Source of the DNA: Telmatactis stephensoni
Taxonomy: Eukaryota > Cnidaria > Anthozoa > Actiniaria > Isophelliidae
Direction: 5' to 3'
Assembly (NCBI GenBank): GCA_029948255.1
Contig: JALIZF010001469.1
Location: 124,001 to 188,000, forward strand
Length of the DNA: 64,000 bases
Part shown: positions 22,901-39,344 of the stretch, piece by piece
Layout: each line of letters opens with the position of its first letter
Numbering within the stretch: position 1 is the stretch's first letter
Program-made: the position numbers and the translations under genes
Notes under the pieces: generated by a model
What the model saw: only the letters and a program-made list of their open reading frames with translations
The model's database searches: none
What the model was told of the DNA's origin: nothing

Positions 22901-25324
22901 CGAACGAACGAACGAACGAACGAACGAACGAACGAACGAACGAACGAACGAACGAACAAAAGCAAAACAACAAAAACAAACGTAACAAACAAAAGCAAAA
23001 CAACAAAAACAAAAACAAACTTACGTTTACACTGTTTGTTGATCATCTCTTCTGCTAATCCTTTCAGTTTGTTGAAGTTGTTGGCATAGAAAAAATACTT
23101 TTCTTCACTCGCTATCTTCTTCAACTCTTTTGGTTCAACATCTCCAACACCCACCACGTAAATAGGGACCCCTCTGTCTTTTAGAATTTGGGCTTCTTTT
23201 TTCGGATCTTCATTATTAATGTAGGTTTGTCGACCATCTGTAAAAAGGACTAGAACCTGAAAATTAATGAATGCAAGAAATTTATGAATCCATAAAAAAG
23301 TACAAGAATCTGAAATACAATGAATTAGACTAGGAGCATTTTCGAAAAATCAGACACCTTGAGGCATTTTGGGGTAAAGGCTGGTAACATAACTATTCTA
23401 TATTGATTTTTCATGCTAAATGTGAATATGGCTGTTACCAAGACGTATTCTGCAATCTTATACGTGTAAATGACGTATTTTGTGAATTGCTACAGTCATT
23501 TCATACTAACGGCTTTTTCATGTAATTCCAAAAGTTTCCAAACTTAAGAACAATTACAATAGCTGGAAAGAGCACATCAAAGTCAATAAAACTGTGAAGT
23601 TTGAAGGATATAAGTTTAAAAATCAAGGAGATACGAATTTTCAACAACAACAAATGCTAATAATAGTTGCAATAAAAAATTAAATAATGATAATGATAAT
23701 GATAATAGATTTATATAAATTATTCATATATGAAGGCGTGAGACCATTTAGCGACTGGAAAGTTGGAAGAAGGCCGATCTCGTATTTAATTCTGTCAATA
23801 ACATGAAGCCAGTGAAGATCAATTAGTATGGGTGTAATATGGTGATGTTTACGCGTGATGAAGTCTGTTGAAGCGTTGAAAAGATTTTTTGGAGGGCCAT
23901 ATACAGAAGGGAGTTACAGTTAGGAAGTTTTGAAGTGACGAATGCGTGAAACAATGTGTTAATGAAACAATAAATCCTTGAATCTACGGAACTACGAATC
24001 CGTGCATCCCTGAATCCAAGAAACCATTCATCCACGAGACCGTTACCTCATCAGTTTTGCCCGCGGCAATTTGAGATCGTATTAATTAAATATCAATAAC
24101 ACAACAACCACGTTAAGAAAATACAATCCAGGAAACAATGCAAGCAAACAAACAAAACAGATAAAAACAAACAAACAAACAAACAAACAAACAAACAAAC
24201 AAACAAACAAACAAACAAACAAACAAACAAACAAACAAACAAACAAACAAACAAACAAACAAACAAAAACAAACAAACAAACAAACAAACAAACAAATAA
24301 ACAAACAAACAAAACAAAACAAAACAAAACAGATAGCCAGGAGAACTGAAGAACACAGGAACACACAATGTAACTTACCTTTTTCACATTATTAGGCCTC
24401 ATGTACGGATTGTCTTTGGTGAATACTTGTTCGTATGTCACCTTAAGTCCCCTATCTATGTATGTATTGACGCTGGTTCGAAGATTATCGATATCGTCTC
24501 TAAGAATATCGGCGTTTGTTCCTTGGTCAAAGTTGATGTCCACTTGTGCATCATCACCATATGTTGTGATGGCTACATGGGTTCCTTTTTCAGAGATATC
24601 GTAGTACCTAAGATATCTCTTAGCGAAATCCTTCATTTGATCCCATTTAGTTAGATCACCTGGAGGCTGTCTCATACTAGCAGATACATCAAGAACTAGG
24701 GCTAAATCAATAGGTTCTGAGATACAAACCATGTCTGTAGAACAAATGGACGAAACACGCACAGCTAGTCTTACAATTGAAATAAAGAAGATAAATAAAT
24801 AATATTTTACAACAGATTCACGTAGTGGCTATTTTTTGCTTCTGCTGGCACTCACACTCACTGCCTAACTAACAGACAATGTACTAAGTTATAAAATTTA
24901 AAAAAATAGTTGAAATTAGTTTACAAATAGAATAATAAAACTAGAAGAAGTTTAGTTTATAAGTTTAGTTTACGGTTTAGTTTAGTTTAGTTTACGGTTT
25001 AATTGTAGTTGAGTTGAGTTGAGTTGAGTTGAGTTGAGTTGAGTTGAGTTGAGTTGAGTTGAGTTTATTACTAGTTGAGTTGAGTTGAGTTTATTACTAG
25101 TTGAGTTGAGTTGAGTTTATTACTAGTTGAGTCAAGTCACCATTTTGACGGTCGTGGACGAAGACAAAACGTACTACAAATTCCTTGGAATCCAGGGTAA
25201 TTAAGAAATTACTACCAACATAAATTAAGTTACCATCGTTACTGGGATTATTGACGCCATCTATTACGTAGCTGGAACCAGTGGCAACGACCACCAATAT
25301 TAAGGGAAGAATCCTCGATGTCAT
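19983..25324 (-). CDS. gene C: secreted two-vWA-domain protein (6 exons)
   Basis: Exons (minus): 25324-25234, 24734-24379, 23256-23025, 22769-22728, 21063-20705, 20291-19983; all GT/AG, 462 aa. The signal peptide begins MTSRILPLILVVVATGSS. vWA1 (about 34-226) carries D46, S48, S50 (DVSAS), NTYID and FTDG. The linker [14 protein letters not shown] is identical to gene D. vWA2 (about 243-452) carries D254, S256, S258, GLTFID and MTDG at 365-368. The role is inferred from the family: extracellular, cation-dependent adhesion or matrix assembly. The C-terminus runs 16 residues beyond gene D's stop (after NK, RELFIASTCLHCVYDL) because TGA has become AGA. Exon 3 matches gene A almost base for base. 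Intron 4 carries an 839-bp TTAA element absent from gene D. Confidence 0.87.
21338..22176. mobile_element. 839-bp TTAA-flanked TIR element
   Basis: TTAA at 21334-21337 and 22177-22180 flank GGTAGTTCCGGA and TCCGGAACTACC. The aligned intron of gene D at about 4030-4120 continues straight through a single TTAA (4070-4073), giving an empty site. No transposase frame is seen, so it is non-autonomous. Confidence 0.82.
22485..22570. repeat. short (AATC)n and (AGTC)n runs
   Basis: ATCAATCAATCAATC and GTCAGTCAGTCAGTC runs in intron 4 of gene C. Gene A has a related mix (TCCGTCCGTCCGTCC) near 49525. Confidence 0.85.
22877..22957. repeat. (GAAC)n microsatellite
   Basis: About 20 units in intron 3 of gene C, at the site homologous to (CAAC)n in gene D and (TAAC)n in gene A. 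Confidence 0.96.
23324..23650. mobile_element. solo arm of the large fold-back element
   Basis: Matches the left arm of 59257-59962, from TTAGAC through TGAGGCATTTTGGGG, GGCTGGTAACATAACTATTC and AATCAAGGAGATACGAATTT. The second arm is missing. It lies in intron 2 of gene C. Confidence 0.75.
24155..24330. repeat. (CAAA)n microsatellite next to exon 2
   Basis: About 160 bases of CAAA units, starting some 50 bases downstream of the exon 2 donor of gene C. The same site has short CAAA runs in gene D (8987-9004) and gene A (52709-52749). Confidence 0.96.
25010..25128. repeat. (GAGTT)n pentanucleotide array
   Basis: TTGAG units with interspersed TTTATTACTAG, in intron 1 of gene C. Confidence 0.93.
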
Positions 25325-25399
25325 TACAGTATCAGTCAGTTCACTTCACTTCACAAGAAATGTATCAAACGTCTATAACGTTGAAGCTTTGACGTGTGA

Positions 25400-25560
25400 C
25401 GGTAGCTTGGATGTATAGGAGTTTATATAGCCAAGAACTGAATGAAACGTGATTCTTTTATAATTAAATACTATATACATCAAAAAGCTGGCCTCAGCTA
25501 GAGGTCACAAGTTTGTGCATATCAGGTTTGGGGCCAGTCAACTAGTCAGGAGGTCCTTTT
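25400..25560 (-). promoter_or_regulatory. gene C promoter block with TATA box
   Basis: CTATATAAAC (minus) at 25421-25430, about 100 bases upstream of the ATG. AATCACGTTTCATTC and AGCTGAGGCCAGCT follow further upstream, as in the other three genes. Confidence 0.75.
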
Positions 25561-25629
25561 CAGCATCTAAAGAAATTAAGGTTACATATTGCTGGTGAAA
25601 TTGGAACACCTTCGGCGTTGTCTCAACAT

Positions 25630-26050
25630 CACGGCCTCATGACCTAATAATTACCCAGCCCATAGAACATAATTTACCCAATGTCCAAGTCCAGATATGT
25701 CACTTTTTCTGCCCTGGCAGTTACAGGAGAGTCCTATAGGCAAACAACGGAAAACGGAAAACAAGCTCTCCAGTTCCAGAAGGTTTCGGAACCGCAAGGA
25801 CCAAACTCCAAAACCCAGGCTTGAAACCCAAAACTTGTTTTTAAAAAACAACATAATTTCTGAAATCCAAATATTGATATCATGATATCTATCATGTTAT
25901 TGATAGCGTGACGGACAGCTTCAGCCAATATGCCTAGCTAACGTATGGAAACACGCATCTATCGCTATCAGTAGAAATGCACCGTATTTTCTTTTTGCTA
26001 CATTTTCTACTATTAGCAAGAGACCACAATACTAAGAGTCTGAGCACAAA
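25630..26050. repeat. gene C upstream block, copy 1
   Basis: Matches 13505-13970 upstream of gene D: TAATAATTACC, GTCACTTTTTCTGCCCTGGC, CAGTTCCAGAA, GGAACCGCAAGGACCAAAC. Non-coding. Confidence 0.68.
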
Positions 26051-26202
26051 TCTCACGGGTTGATATCTGCGCGATGTGTTTATAAATTGAATAGGATAAT
26101 CATATTGCAAAAACGATAACGCACAAAATCATTCGGTCTTGTACCTAACTCTAAATTGAGATTCTTAACGCGTTTGTATTTTTATATGTGATATAAAATA
26201 GT

Positions 26203-26420
26203 GCAATCCTCGCCTAATCTCGCCCATTCTCGCCTACTCTCACCTACTGATCTTGTTCAACCTTGCCACTTCCCGCGAGCGCTATTTCCCCAAAAATCTC
26301 CAATCTCGCCTAATCTCACCTATAGGCTCGCCACTTCCCGCAAGCCCTTTTTCCCAAAAATTATCCAATCTCGCCTAATCTCGCTCAATCTCGCAGCGAG
26401 ATTAGGTGAGGATTGGGCTT
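26203..26420. mobile_element. MITE-like element, TIR ATCCTCGCCTAATCTCGC
   Basis: The start ATCCTCGCCTAATCTCGC is mirrored by GCGAGATTAGGTGAGGAT at the end. CCAATCTCGCCTAATCTC recurs inside, with CGCCACTTCCCGC twice. No target duplication was fixed. Confidence 0.6.
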
Positions 26421-27370
26421 TCAACAGGCTTTAAAATACTTGAATCATCTAAGGTTCTACATTATCCACGTTCAATTATAGGGCTGTACCAGTGAATGCC
26501 TCTCCCTCTGGTTCTCACAAAACCAGTTTCAGATTTATTTCGAAGGCGTTGAAGTCTGCTTTGGGAAAACACCTGACTAGCGGTTACTCAAAAACATGAG
26601 TAAGACTACTTTTTCAAGACTTTTTCAGATTTATTGAGTAATGGTTACTCTGATCAGCACAGCTGGGCATAACAGGAACTCAATCATCTTTATGTTTTGT
26701 CATCGTAAAATTACTGCAACTGAAAATGTTGGGTTGTGCTGCTTCAGTACCTGAAGCTCGTTTTAGGGGCTGCTTATATCTTCAAAGTTTGTATTAATTA
26801 GTGATACTTTCGAAAAAATATAGCCAGAATGATGGTATGCCGTCTCACTTCATAAATTTTTCGTATTAGCAGAACATAAGAATGTGGAATGCAACGAAAA
26901 TCAGCCAAGAATTTGGCGCCATATTTTGACAGATTTCATCTCGGTAAGCGGGCTGACTACATCCACATAAACACAAACCAAAAAATCATCTCGGTTACCG
27001 AGCCAGTCCGCTTACCTGGCTAGCTCGCCCCCACATGAACAGCCCCTTACTAAGGTCACCCTAAGAACCACAAACCACTCAATGGAATTAATTGGCTAAG
27101 GGCTATTGTTCTTGAGCTATAATGCCCTAGCTCAGTTACTCTAGATAACCAGTACCAAAGTATTTCGTTTAATTTCTTCACATATGCTTACTAAACCGCA
27201 AGGTCAAAACTTTACGTGGGGAGATCAATTAATCTGTAAATAGTCGAATATATGGTTTTTGATACTTTTGTTTCTCTCATGGGAGAGCAAATTATCTATT
27301 GGGTCTTCATAATTTTTGATGGAATACTGGTAATATGTCTCTGAGAGCAAGCTGCATCCAGCAGTCTTAG
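26421..27370. other. intergenic DNA without recognised feature
   Basis: No coding similarity. There is a short repeated word, TCTCGGTwAsCG, at about 26938 and 26988. Confidence 0.45.
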
Positions 27371-27377
27371 GTCTCAA

Positions 27378-27562
27378 ACCCCCCCCCCCCCCCCCCTCCC
27401 CCGATCGTAAATGGACGGGGATGCTCGTCGTACCTTTTAGGGGTTAAAATCGGCAATCTGGTACCTTTTAGGGTGTCTCAGAGTTAGGTGGACTACCAGA
27501 GACATAGCTGGTACCTTTTAGGGACTGTTTTGAGGTAAATAAACTACCTAACTTACCCCCCG
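27378..27562. mobile_element. short relative of the CCCGGGGG transposon
   Basis: A run of about 19 C at the left, ACCCCCCGGG at the right, and GGTACCTTTTAGGG three times inside. These are features shared with the long element at 53634-56703, whose inside carries CCCTAAGAGATAC repeats in the opposite orientation. Confidence 0.5.
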
Positions 27563-27639
27563 GGCAAAAACCTTCCTTAGCAACTTTGCAGTACCATGCA
27601 AACATCTCTATGCGACTACAGCTAGACATTCAATTCTTT

Positions 27640-28345
27640 CAGCTATTTATTCAAATCCCTCGAAACAACTCCCAAGGCACCAACCATAATTGGTAATACC
27701 CTTACTTCTCTCAATTTCCAAAGCTTCTTTAGTTCTCTACGCAACTCAACATACTTTTGAATTTTCTCCTTTTCCTTTTGGCCAACCCTACTATCGCCTG
27801 GACAAGCAATGTCTACAATGAAACACTTTTTCAGCTCCTTGTCTAGCAAGATAATGTCAGGTCTCCGGCTCTCAAAGACATGGTCAGTCTGTATGTTTAC
27901 ATCCCAGAGAACCTTTACGTGTTTATTTTCCAGCACCCTTTCTGGCTTATGGTTGTAGCACTTGACATCTTCAACCAGATCATACTGTTTACAGATATCT
28001 AGATGTATGATCTTTGCAACATTATCATGTCGTCGTTTGTATTCTGTCTGAGTCAGCTTCTGACACTCAGCAACAAGATGAGTAATTGATTGTTCTTTGT
28101 GTCACACATCCTACTCCTCAGAGGCATTCATTTTGTTGATGTGTTTCTTTATCCAGTTGGTTCTCAAAGCCTGGTCTTGGGCTGCAAAAATCATACCTTC
28201 TGTTTCTTTCTTCAGATAACCCTTTCTGACCCATCCAAATGTCATTTCGTCCCTCACATCCTTTGTATCTCTCATGAATTTTCCATGGAGAGATTTTTCC
28301 CTTCCACTCCTGCAGTCGCGTTTTGCTTTCTACTGTCTTTATTTT
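27640..28345 (-). pseudogene. R2-superclade LINE C-terminal remnant with endonuclease
   Basis: Minus translation gives LHGKFMRDTKDVRDEMTFGW, FAAQDQALRTNWIKKHINK, a frame break, then VAECQKLTQTEYKRRHDNV and ESRRPDIILLDKELKKCFIV followed by DIACPGDSRV. PD...(about 12)...VDIAC and the following KEKEK are the restriction-like endonuclease core. The longest intact piece is 97 codons (27936-27643). Stops near NASEE show inactivation. Confidence 0.75.
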
Positions 28346-28429
28346 TTTGCTAGCAAATATTTCATTTATTGTATGTTAGAAGGTATTTTCATTGCATTTT
28401 CAACTTATATCAAATTATATATTTACTAG

Positions 28430-29545
28430 CTCTGTTCCAAAACTTTATTTTTGGAACCGCAAGAACCAAACGCTAAAACCTTGCTTGAAAGGTACTTTAA
28501 GTAACTACCAATGCGCGTAAAAACAGTTCTGTGACAATTTGGACTTTGCTACATAGAAATTATTGGTTTCCAGAAAGATAATATATCAATGTCATTATGG
28601 ATAACAAATAAAATGTTCAAAAACCCTGTTTTGAAGATTTCGTCCAATCCAATCTGTTGACCTGGAGAGGTTCACCCTCCTAGGAGGGTCACCCTACAGG
28701 AAGGGTCAAAACATAGCCTTCCTTTAGGGCTAGGGGTAGCGTCATGGCTCGGTCGCTAAGCTTCATAAACAACAAAATGGCGGGAAAGCGTTCTCTTTTG
28801 GCGCTACATTCAGTTTCCCTCTCGTTTGCATCCTTGGCTGCGGTTTTTCAGTGCTGTGGCCTATTATTATCGATGCTAATAGCTCAAATTAAGACATTAT
28901 CAAGGCCGTCAATTGATGTAATTCGAGATAGCCCTCCCCCAAGGGTCACCCTACCTTGACCGTTTACATGGCGTAAGTAAACAAAAAGCTGGCCCTCCAA
29001 GGAGGGTCACCCTACCTAGTCGATAGGGTAACCCTACCCCTAGGGTGATCATACCCGACATGTAAACACAACCAATGCACGAAAAACAATAGAGAAGGTG
29101 ACCCTATCTCCATGTAAACAGGCCCTTAAACGCTCAAAACAATGAAGAGCCATGTTCCCAACATATAAATTTTGCTACTTGGAAAATCGGGAAAGTTTCC
29201 ATGAAAACGGAACCAGATATTGAATAAGATACCATGATATGAGCTAACCTTTGAAGTTATGGCCGATAATGTTTTGAGCAATGAGGTGGTCGGTTTAAGC
29301 AAGATACAATTAGCACCTTTCGGCATTCCATTGGTGTTTGCGTGCCCCCTTAATTTCTTCCTCTAACCAATAATTAACACATGTACAACCTCTAAAACCT
29401 AATACTGATCATGAAATCCATACTGATTGCGCCCCGTTATTGATAATATCATCAAAAATGCCTAACATATGGGAACACATCCACTTTCACTGCCATTAAA
29501 TGTTTAGAAATGTATAGGTCTTGGCTTCTGCTGCTACTACTACAC
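28430..29545. repeat. gene C upstream block, copy 2, interrupted
   Basis: 28430-28480 and 29395-29545 together resemble copy 1 (GGAACCGCAAGAACCAAAC, then CCTAACATATGGGAACAC). About 900 bases between them, including 28660-29120, are inserted material. Confidence 0.55.
28660..29120. mobile_element. GAGGGTCACCCTA palindrome cluster
   Basis: Short palindromic words GGAGGGTCACCCTAC and variants occur at about 28672, 28685, 28937, 28998 and 29015, with GTGACCCTATCTCCATGTAA at the right end. The ends resemble a TIR element with a CATGTAAACAGGCCC terminus. A similar trace, AAGGGCACCCTCTCTCATGT, lies at 30462. Confidence 0.45.
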
Positions 29546-30610
29546 ATTAAAGCCTAGTGGGAGCCTCAGTGTTGCATTTCTTATCCAGATGTGAAATAAA
29601 AGCCATCTATGAGGACATGAGGTTACTGGTAGTCAAAACATATATATAACATCTACAATCATCACCAAGCCCACTATCGTAGATGTTTGTAGAGTTATGA
29701 CTTCGTTTGCATTAATATATGATCAGCCGGTCTCAGTACATATGGATAACTGGTCGATCTTACCGCTGGTAATGTCCCAGCCTGCATCTAAATCTAGAGA
29801 TCAAAGACTAGGTAGACAAGGCCTAAAAACTGTACTATGTCATGACATCCTCAGGACAAGAAACGGTGTACATTTTCTGAATGGTAGCTGTTTGTGGGAA
29901 GTTAGAAATCTTATTCATTGGGAAAAAGGACCAAGGACTGGTATTCATTTGTTGTAGGTGTTTGCCTACCAGAGGTATGTCTATATATTAGTGGAAGTTC
30001 CGAACTATATCGCAATACAAATCTTCAACTTGCATAATAACAAACTTTAATTCTCACACATTAATAATTTATTCACAATAATGAAAGTATTGTACTATTC
30101 ATTATGTAACCATTTATCTCATACATTATATGCTCTATCTCGGATGGCCCTTTGGAGCCACAGTATTGAATGCGTTGGTAACAGGAAAATCTTGAAAATG
30201 TAGGGGAAAAAACATGCCCAAAATGGGCAAACAGAAACAAAAGGATGTACCTAATTGTTTTGTTACATTTTAGTTTGATTCAAAGTTAAAACTTTTCCTT
30301 TTTTTTAAGTAGATGGTCAAAAGAATACTGACAATATATTGATATCTCAGCTTCATTTCTGTCATAAAATTGACAGTGCAAGCTTGGGAAAAATGAAGAT
30401 AGTTTTTATACCTACATGTGACTGTGTAAGCAACAAAAAAAAAGAGTTATCCCTACTACATAAGGGCACCCTCTCTCATGTGAACGGGCTTTGACAGTTA
30501 ACAGGGTGCTTCTGACTTAAGGACCCGGGATAGGCCTTAAATGTATCATATCCGAAATGGCTTCAAGGAATCGAAAGCGCCCAGTCCCCTGAATGACACT
30601 AGTCTGCACA
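29546..30610. other. intergenic DNA, no gene recognised
   Basis: An open stretch at 29697-29957 has no family motif I know. The remainder is AT-rich. Confidence 0.45.
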
Positions 30611-31800
30611 CCACCAGCTAATGATTCTAAATGTTTTATTGACTTCAGTTCTTACAATGTTTAATTTTAAATATATTTATGGTTTTGTGACTGGAGGATA
30701 ATCTTTCCAATTTGCGTATTCTACTGAAAAGTGCAAATAACGGCCCAGCCAACCATTTTATTATTAATACATTTTTACATGAAGTTAAATAAGACCTAGA
30801 TCAATTATAATGAGTTCTTCAGTGCCGAAATCCATTTCAGTCTTGTATGTTGCTGAAGACTTCAAGCTGGATAAAATGAAAAGAAGATAGGCTTGTGGTT
30901 AAGGATAAAATGGCACATTTTATAGTCATCTATACATACACTGACCCTTTCAAATCATTGCTCTTAGACTGAAATGTCTCCTCCAGTGGGTTCACTGCGT
31001 CCTCGGAGACCCAGGGCTAGGGAGAGGGGAGCAGGGGTGCGGAGGGGAAAGGAAAGAGGGGAAAAGGACGCCCTGGGCTTTTGACTACCCCTAACTTGTC
31101 TTGAGGCCAAAATTAATCCAATTAGATGGTCTAACGTAAACAAAGTTCAAATGACAAAAATATCTGGCTCATTTCAATTATCGCTTTGATATAGTCGGAC
31201 AGTTGCTCAACCATATCCTGTGAGAAGTTCCTCAAATACATCTTGTTTCACCAAGGTCTTTGAAATTTATCTATATTTTTCACGTACTCTAAACTCATTG
31301 CTATTGCAAAATATATGAAAGAGATTACGTATTTATTGTTTAAAAGTCGCGGTCAGCTGGAAACATGATTCTTTTCAAACTAAACGTGACAGCTTGTATT
31401 GTTTAAAGCCGTGGCGATGCGTGGGGTCAACTTGTTTGCTGGTAATTTTAGATGATTTTAATCTAATGGCACAAACGCTTCTGATTGGCCTCATTATAAT
31501 TAAATTATAATGAGGCCAATCAGAGCCTTTGTTGACGTTTGGCCTCAAGACAAGTTAGGGGTAGTCAAAAGCCCAGGGCGTCCTTTTCCCCTCTTTCCTT
31601 TCCCCTCCGCTCCCCTCCCCCCTCCCTGACGCCCTGGGTCTCCGAGGACGGGTTCACTGAAGATATTTTGTTTTTCATGTGGTTTATCTATGAATACGCT
31701 GAATAATAATCGCGTCTGGAATACCAATGAAACTCGATCACGTAACTATACTGGAATAAGATACTTAGAATAAAGTGTAATGTTATTTTTAAATATACAA
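30611..31800. repeat. downstream flank of gene B (duplicated unit)
   Basis: Matches 46240-46870 downstream of gene A: TTATTGACTTCAGT, GAAAAGTGCAAA, CCTCCAGTGGG, TTCACTGAAGAT. It is interrupted by the element 30998-31650. Confidence 0.65.
30998..31650. mobile_element. 653-bp element with about 110-bp inverted arms
   Basis: The ends are CGTCCTCGGAGACCCAGGGC and its reverse complement. The target duplication GGTTCACTG is at 30989-30997 and 31651-31659. Gene A's flank reads CTCCAGTGGGTCCACTGAAG (near 46590), an empty site. The middle holds a second palindrome, GCCTCATTATAATT. Confidence 0.83.
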
Positions 31801-33280
31801 AATGGCCGGCAGTCCTGGCCTGGTACGGTGCTGTCAAAAACCGGGTTCCGTAACCCATTATATGCAGTCGAACCCGCTGTAACTTGAATTGTTCATTGCG
31901 TCCCCTCTAGAGCGCGTCCAAAACCCTCATTAAAACCAACAAATATTAGTCGACGTAAGGATTTCTAGTGGGTTGGTGAAAGCTGCTGTCGCGGGTTGCG
32001 AATTTTGCAGTTTTTAAAGTGCAATTACAGTTTCCAAGAAAAAATATTTTCATGTTAAACAATGCTAACTGTTTGCAGACTTGGAAAACCCTATACTTTC
32101 ATGTAATTGCTTTAGCGATTTGAATAATCGCTGGGATTGGTCAATTCATTTGAGGGGGTGTAATGTGATTGGCTGTTGGAACTGTCAGTATTACAACTGT
32201 CCAATTTAATGCTAAAATGTAACAATCACCAATCAGATTTGAAGGAAAGGGAACAATTATGATTATTATTCAATTTTCATACACTGTACAAATTCTGATT
32301 TTCTGATTGGTCAGTTTGTATCACGTGACGCGTTGTTATGACGTGACAACACGTCACGACGTATTAATACCGACGTATTAATTTTATATAAAATCACGCG
32401 TGCCTGTTATGAAGGTAAACTCAATTTCATTGAAGTTTTTGGAGCTTACTGAGATCAACATATTTCAACGGCTTAAAAACAGAGTTCGCCGGCTTTCCAA
32501 ATTCCAAAACCTATCTCATAGAAAGTTTAGAAAGTCTGTCGCCACAAGTCTGTCTCTGTTTTTAACGGTAAGCTTATGAAGTTCTAACTTTCATTCAAAC
32601 CGTAAATTCAGTTTTTGGCGTGTTGTTTTTGTCAAAACACTATTCGCCGGCTTTGCAAATTCATCACTATAATTTTTGTTTTTTAGACTGGCTATCCAAA
32701 AAATATCCAACAGAAAGTCTGGAAATCCTTTCCCCGCAACTTCTCTCAGATGGGGTAAAGAAATTTTATCAGGAATCGAAAAAAACGCCAAACGAGTACT
32801 TCAGCCTTCGGCTGTCGACAAACGAAAACTACTTTTTCCCGGCTTCATGCACCAAGGTTTAGCAGCGTTTCAACCGTAAGTCGCCAGTTTAAACCTATAT
32901 CCAAAACTCCAGCGATAATTTTCTAGACCTTTCACTTACTGAGTTCTAGGACTCAGTGCTGAATCACTTAATTAACGATCCAAAAAAGTCTGAGTTCTTT
33001 GTTTATAAGACTTATGGACGATTTCAATTTTACCGAGCAAGTTGTAAACATGGATTCTGAGAACTCGTTTATTATTCTTGTATCACGGTACTTTTCTCCT
33101 AGTTTTCTTCTGAAAGGTTTATTTTAATTTGTATTGTTAAAATTACCAAATGCTATTAAATAAATTTTGAATAAGTCTTACTATTTTGGGTGACTTGAGT
33201 TAAGCTTATTTCTAGTGATCTTATATGTCGACTAACAGTTTTAGCCTGCTTCTGCAGTGTATTCAAATTGAATAATAAAA
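31801..33280. other. intergenic DNA with two repeats of TTCGCCGGCTTTsCAAATTC
   Basis: TTCGCCGGCTTT(C/G)CAAATTC occurs at about 32488 and 32643, each followed by similar sequence, so a partial tandem duplication is present. Open frames at 32620-32879 carry no motif I recognise. A vertebrate-like gene is not suggested. Confidence 0.4.
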
Positions 33281-33464
33281 AGGTTAACGCACTCAGCGAG
33301 TGAATTATCGGGATTTTATCTTCACTCGTTTACTAACAATGAACTCGAAATTTTTTCATACTGCACTCGGCTAACGCCTCGTGCAGTATTTAAAATTTCT
33401 CGTTCATTGTTAGCAAACTCGTGAAGATAAATCCCGATAATTCACTCGCTGAGTGCGTTAACCT
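33281..33464. mobile_element. 184-bp fold-back element next to gene B stop
   Basis: The left end AGGTTAACGCACTCAGCGAG is mirrored at the right end. Arms of about 80 bases share GAATTATCGGGA and AACAATGAAC. It ends 12 bases below the stop codon of gene B. Confidence 0.75.
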
Positions 33465-33475
33465 CTAATTAATGA

Positions 33476-38060
<4,585 letters not shown>

Positions 38061-38114
38061 CTCAGTTTTAGTCTGTAGTGTTACCTCTAGGCAAACATAC
38101 CAAAGTCTACAACA

Positions 38115-38265
38115 CTTATGGTAGCCGAGATGTATAGGGGTTTATATAGTCCAGAATTGCATGAATGAAACGTGATTCTATTCTAATCAAATCACCAGGA
38201 CAAAAGGAAGCTGGTTTCTGCTAGAGTCTAAACTATCAGGTTTGAGGTTTGAGGTTCTTTTGCCG
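38115..38265 (-). promoter_or_regulatory. gene B promoter block with TATA box
   Basis: ACTATATAAA (minus) at 38141-38150, some 85 bases upstream of the ATG, then AGAATCACGTTTCATTC and AGCAGAAACCAGCT further upstream in the order seen in the paralogues. Confidence 0.73.
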
Positions 38266-38339
38266 GTTGTATCAATGAAACACTTTTGTGCTACACATAT
38301 TACTAAAGGAATGACGGACAATCTTCGACTTTACCAATG

Positions 38340-38820
38340 TTACTTCATCGAATAATTACTCATAAATCATAAAAGTTATGTCATAGATTTCAAGTTTTCG
38401 GTTTCATGTGATTCGGTTTTTGAGGTAATTATTAATAAAGATTACAACACAATTGGTGGGAGTCAGCGTAGACTGCAGTGACAGGCGGCTTTCTGTGTCC
38501 TCCATTGAACTCAAGCTTGTTTGCAGCCACGTTTGCAAATTTACTTCATTTTTACGACTTGAATTTTCCAAATTTCGATATAAAATAAACTAGATATAGA
38601 AAGAGATCTGGAGCTGAAATTTTACATATCTATATGTTTTTCTATTCCGCATTCAACAAAAGTACAGCTGATTCCAGATTTCCAGGGCATTGTTTTCAGT
38701 TCGGTTTCAATTTCATGATCTTCAATTACAAAATTTATTTTTGAGGTTTTATGAGTAATGGTTTTATATACATCACTTCGTTTAACTTTGAATTTGGCTC
38801 TAAACTCCAATAGCACTTAT
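38340..38820. repeat. gene B upstream block
   Basis: Resembles sequence upstream of gene A (58650-58770, 60290-60700 and 62580-62740): TTTCAAGTTTTCGGTTTCAT, GCAGTGACAGGCGGCT, ACAGCTGATTCCAGATTTCC. Non-coding. Confidence 0.62.
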
Positions 38821-38993
38821 ACAAATCGGAAGCCAAGTTTCAGGTTTCAGAGACACGACAAGGGTATATAGTATAGGCCTCATGCAGTTCATTCTAGTCC
38901 ACATTTTATGTATAGCCATCTACATATCTGTTATCCAAGAGCACAGCGCTTAAAACTTCACTGCTATAAGCGCTATATATATGCTTGTTTGCC

Positions 38994-39012
38994 ATTTGAT
39001 TGATTGATCGAT

Positions 39013-39056
<44 letters not shown>
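38994..39056. repeat. (TGAT)n microsatellite
   Basis: About 15 TGAT units with one TCGA interruption. Confidence 0.93.
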
Positions 39057-39344
39057 CTACACACCTCACCTCATGAAAATATTTTTAATTACTGACTTTA
39101 ATTGGTTTTTGAGGATTTGAAAATAATACTTTTGTATTAATCTACATTTAACTTTTCTTGTCTTTATCTTAATTAATTTTTGCAAATTGCGATTTCTGTT
39201 GAAATTTCCTTTGATCTGCGGTGCATAAATATATATCCTTTTTCTTAATTCTGTGATACAACAATCTCGGTTACATCTGTTTCTTTCCTGTAACATGATA
39301 GTTCTTTAAACAGGGCTGAGAAATTATACACAGCATGAAAAGCT

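Noticed and set aside
24082..24378. C-terminal CLFV-type extension of gene C exon 2
   Set aside because: It lies beyond the GTAAGT donor at 24378 and is translated (CAAA)n.
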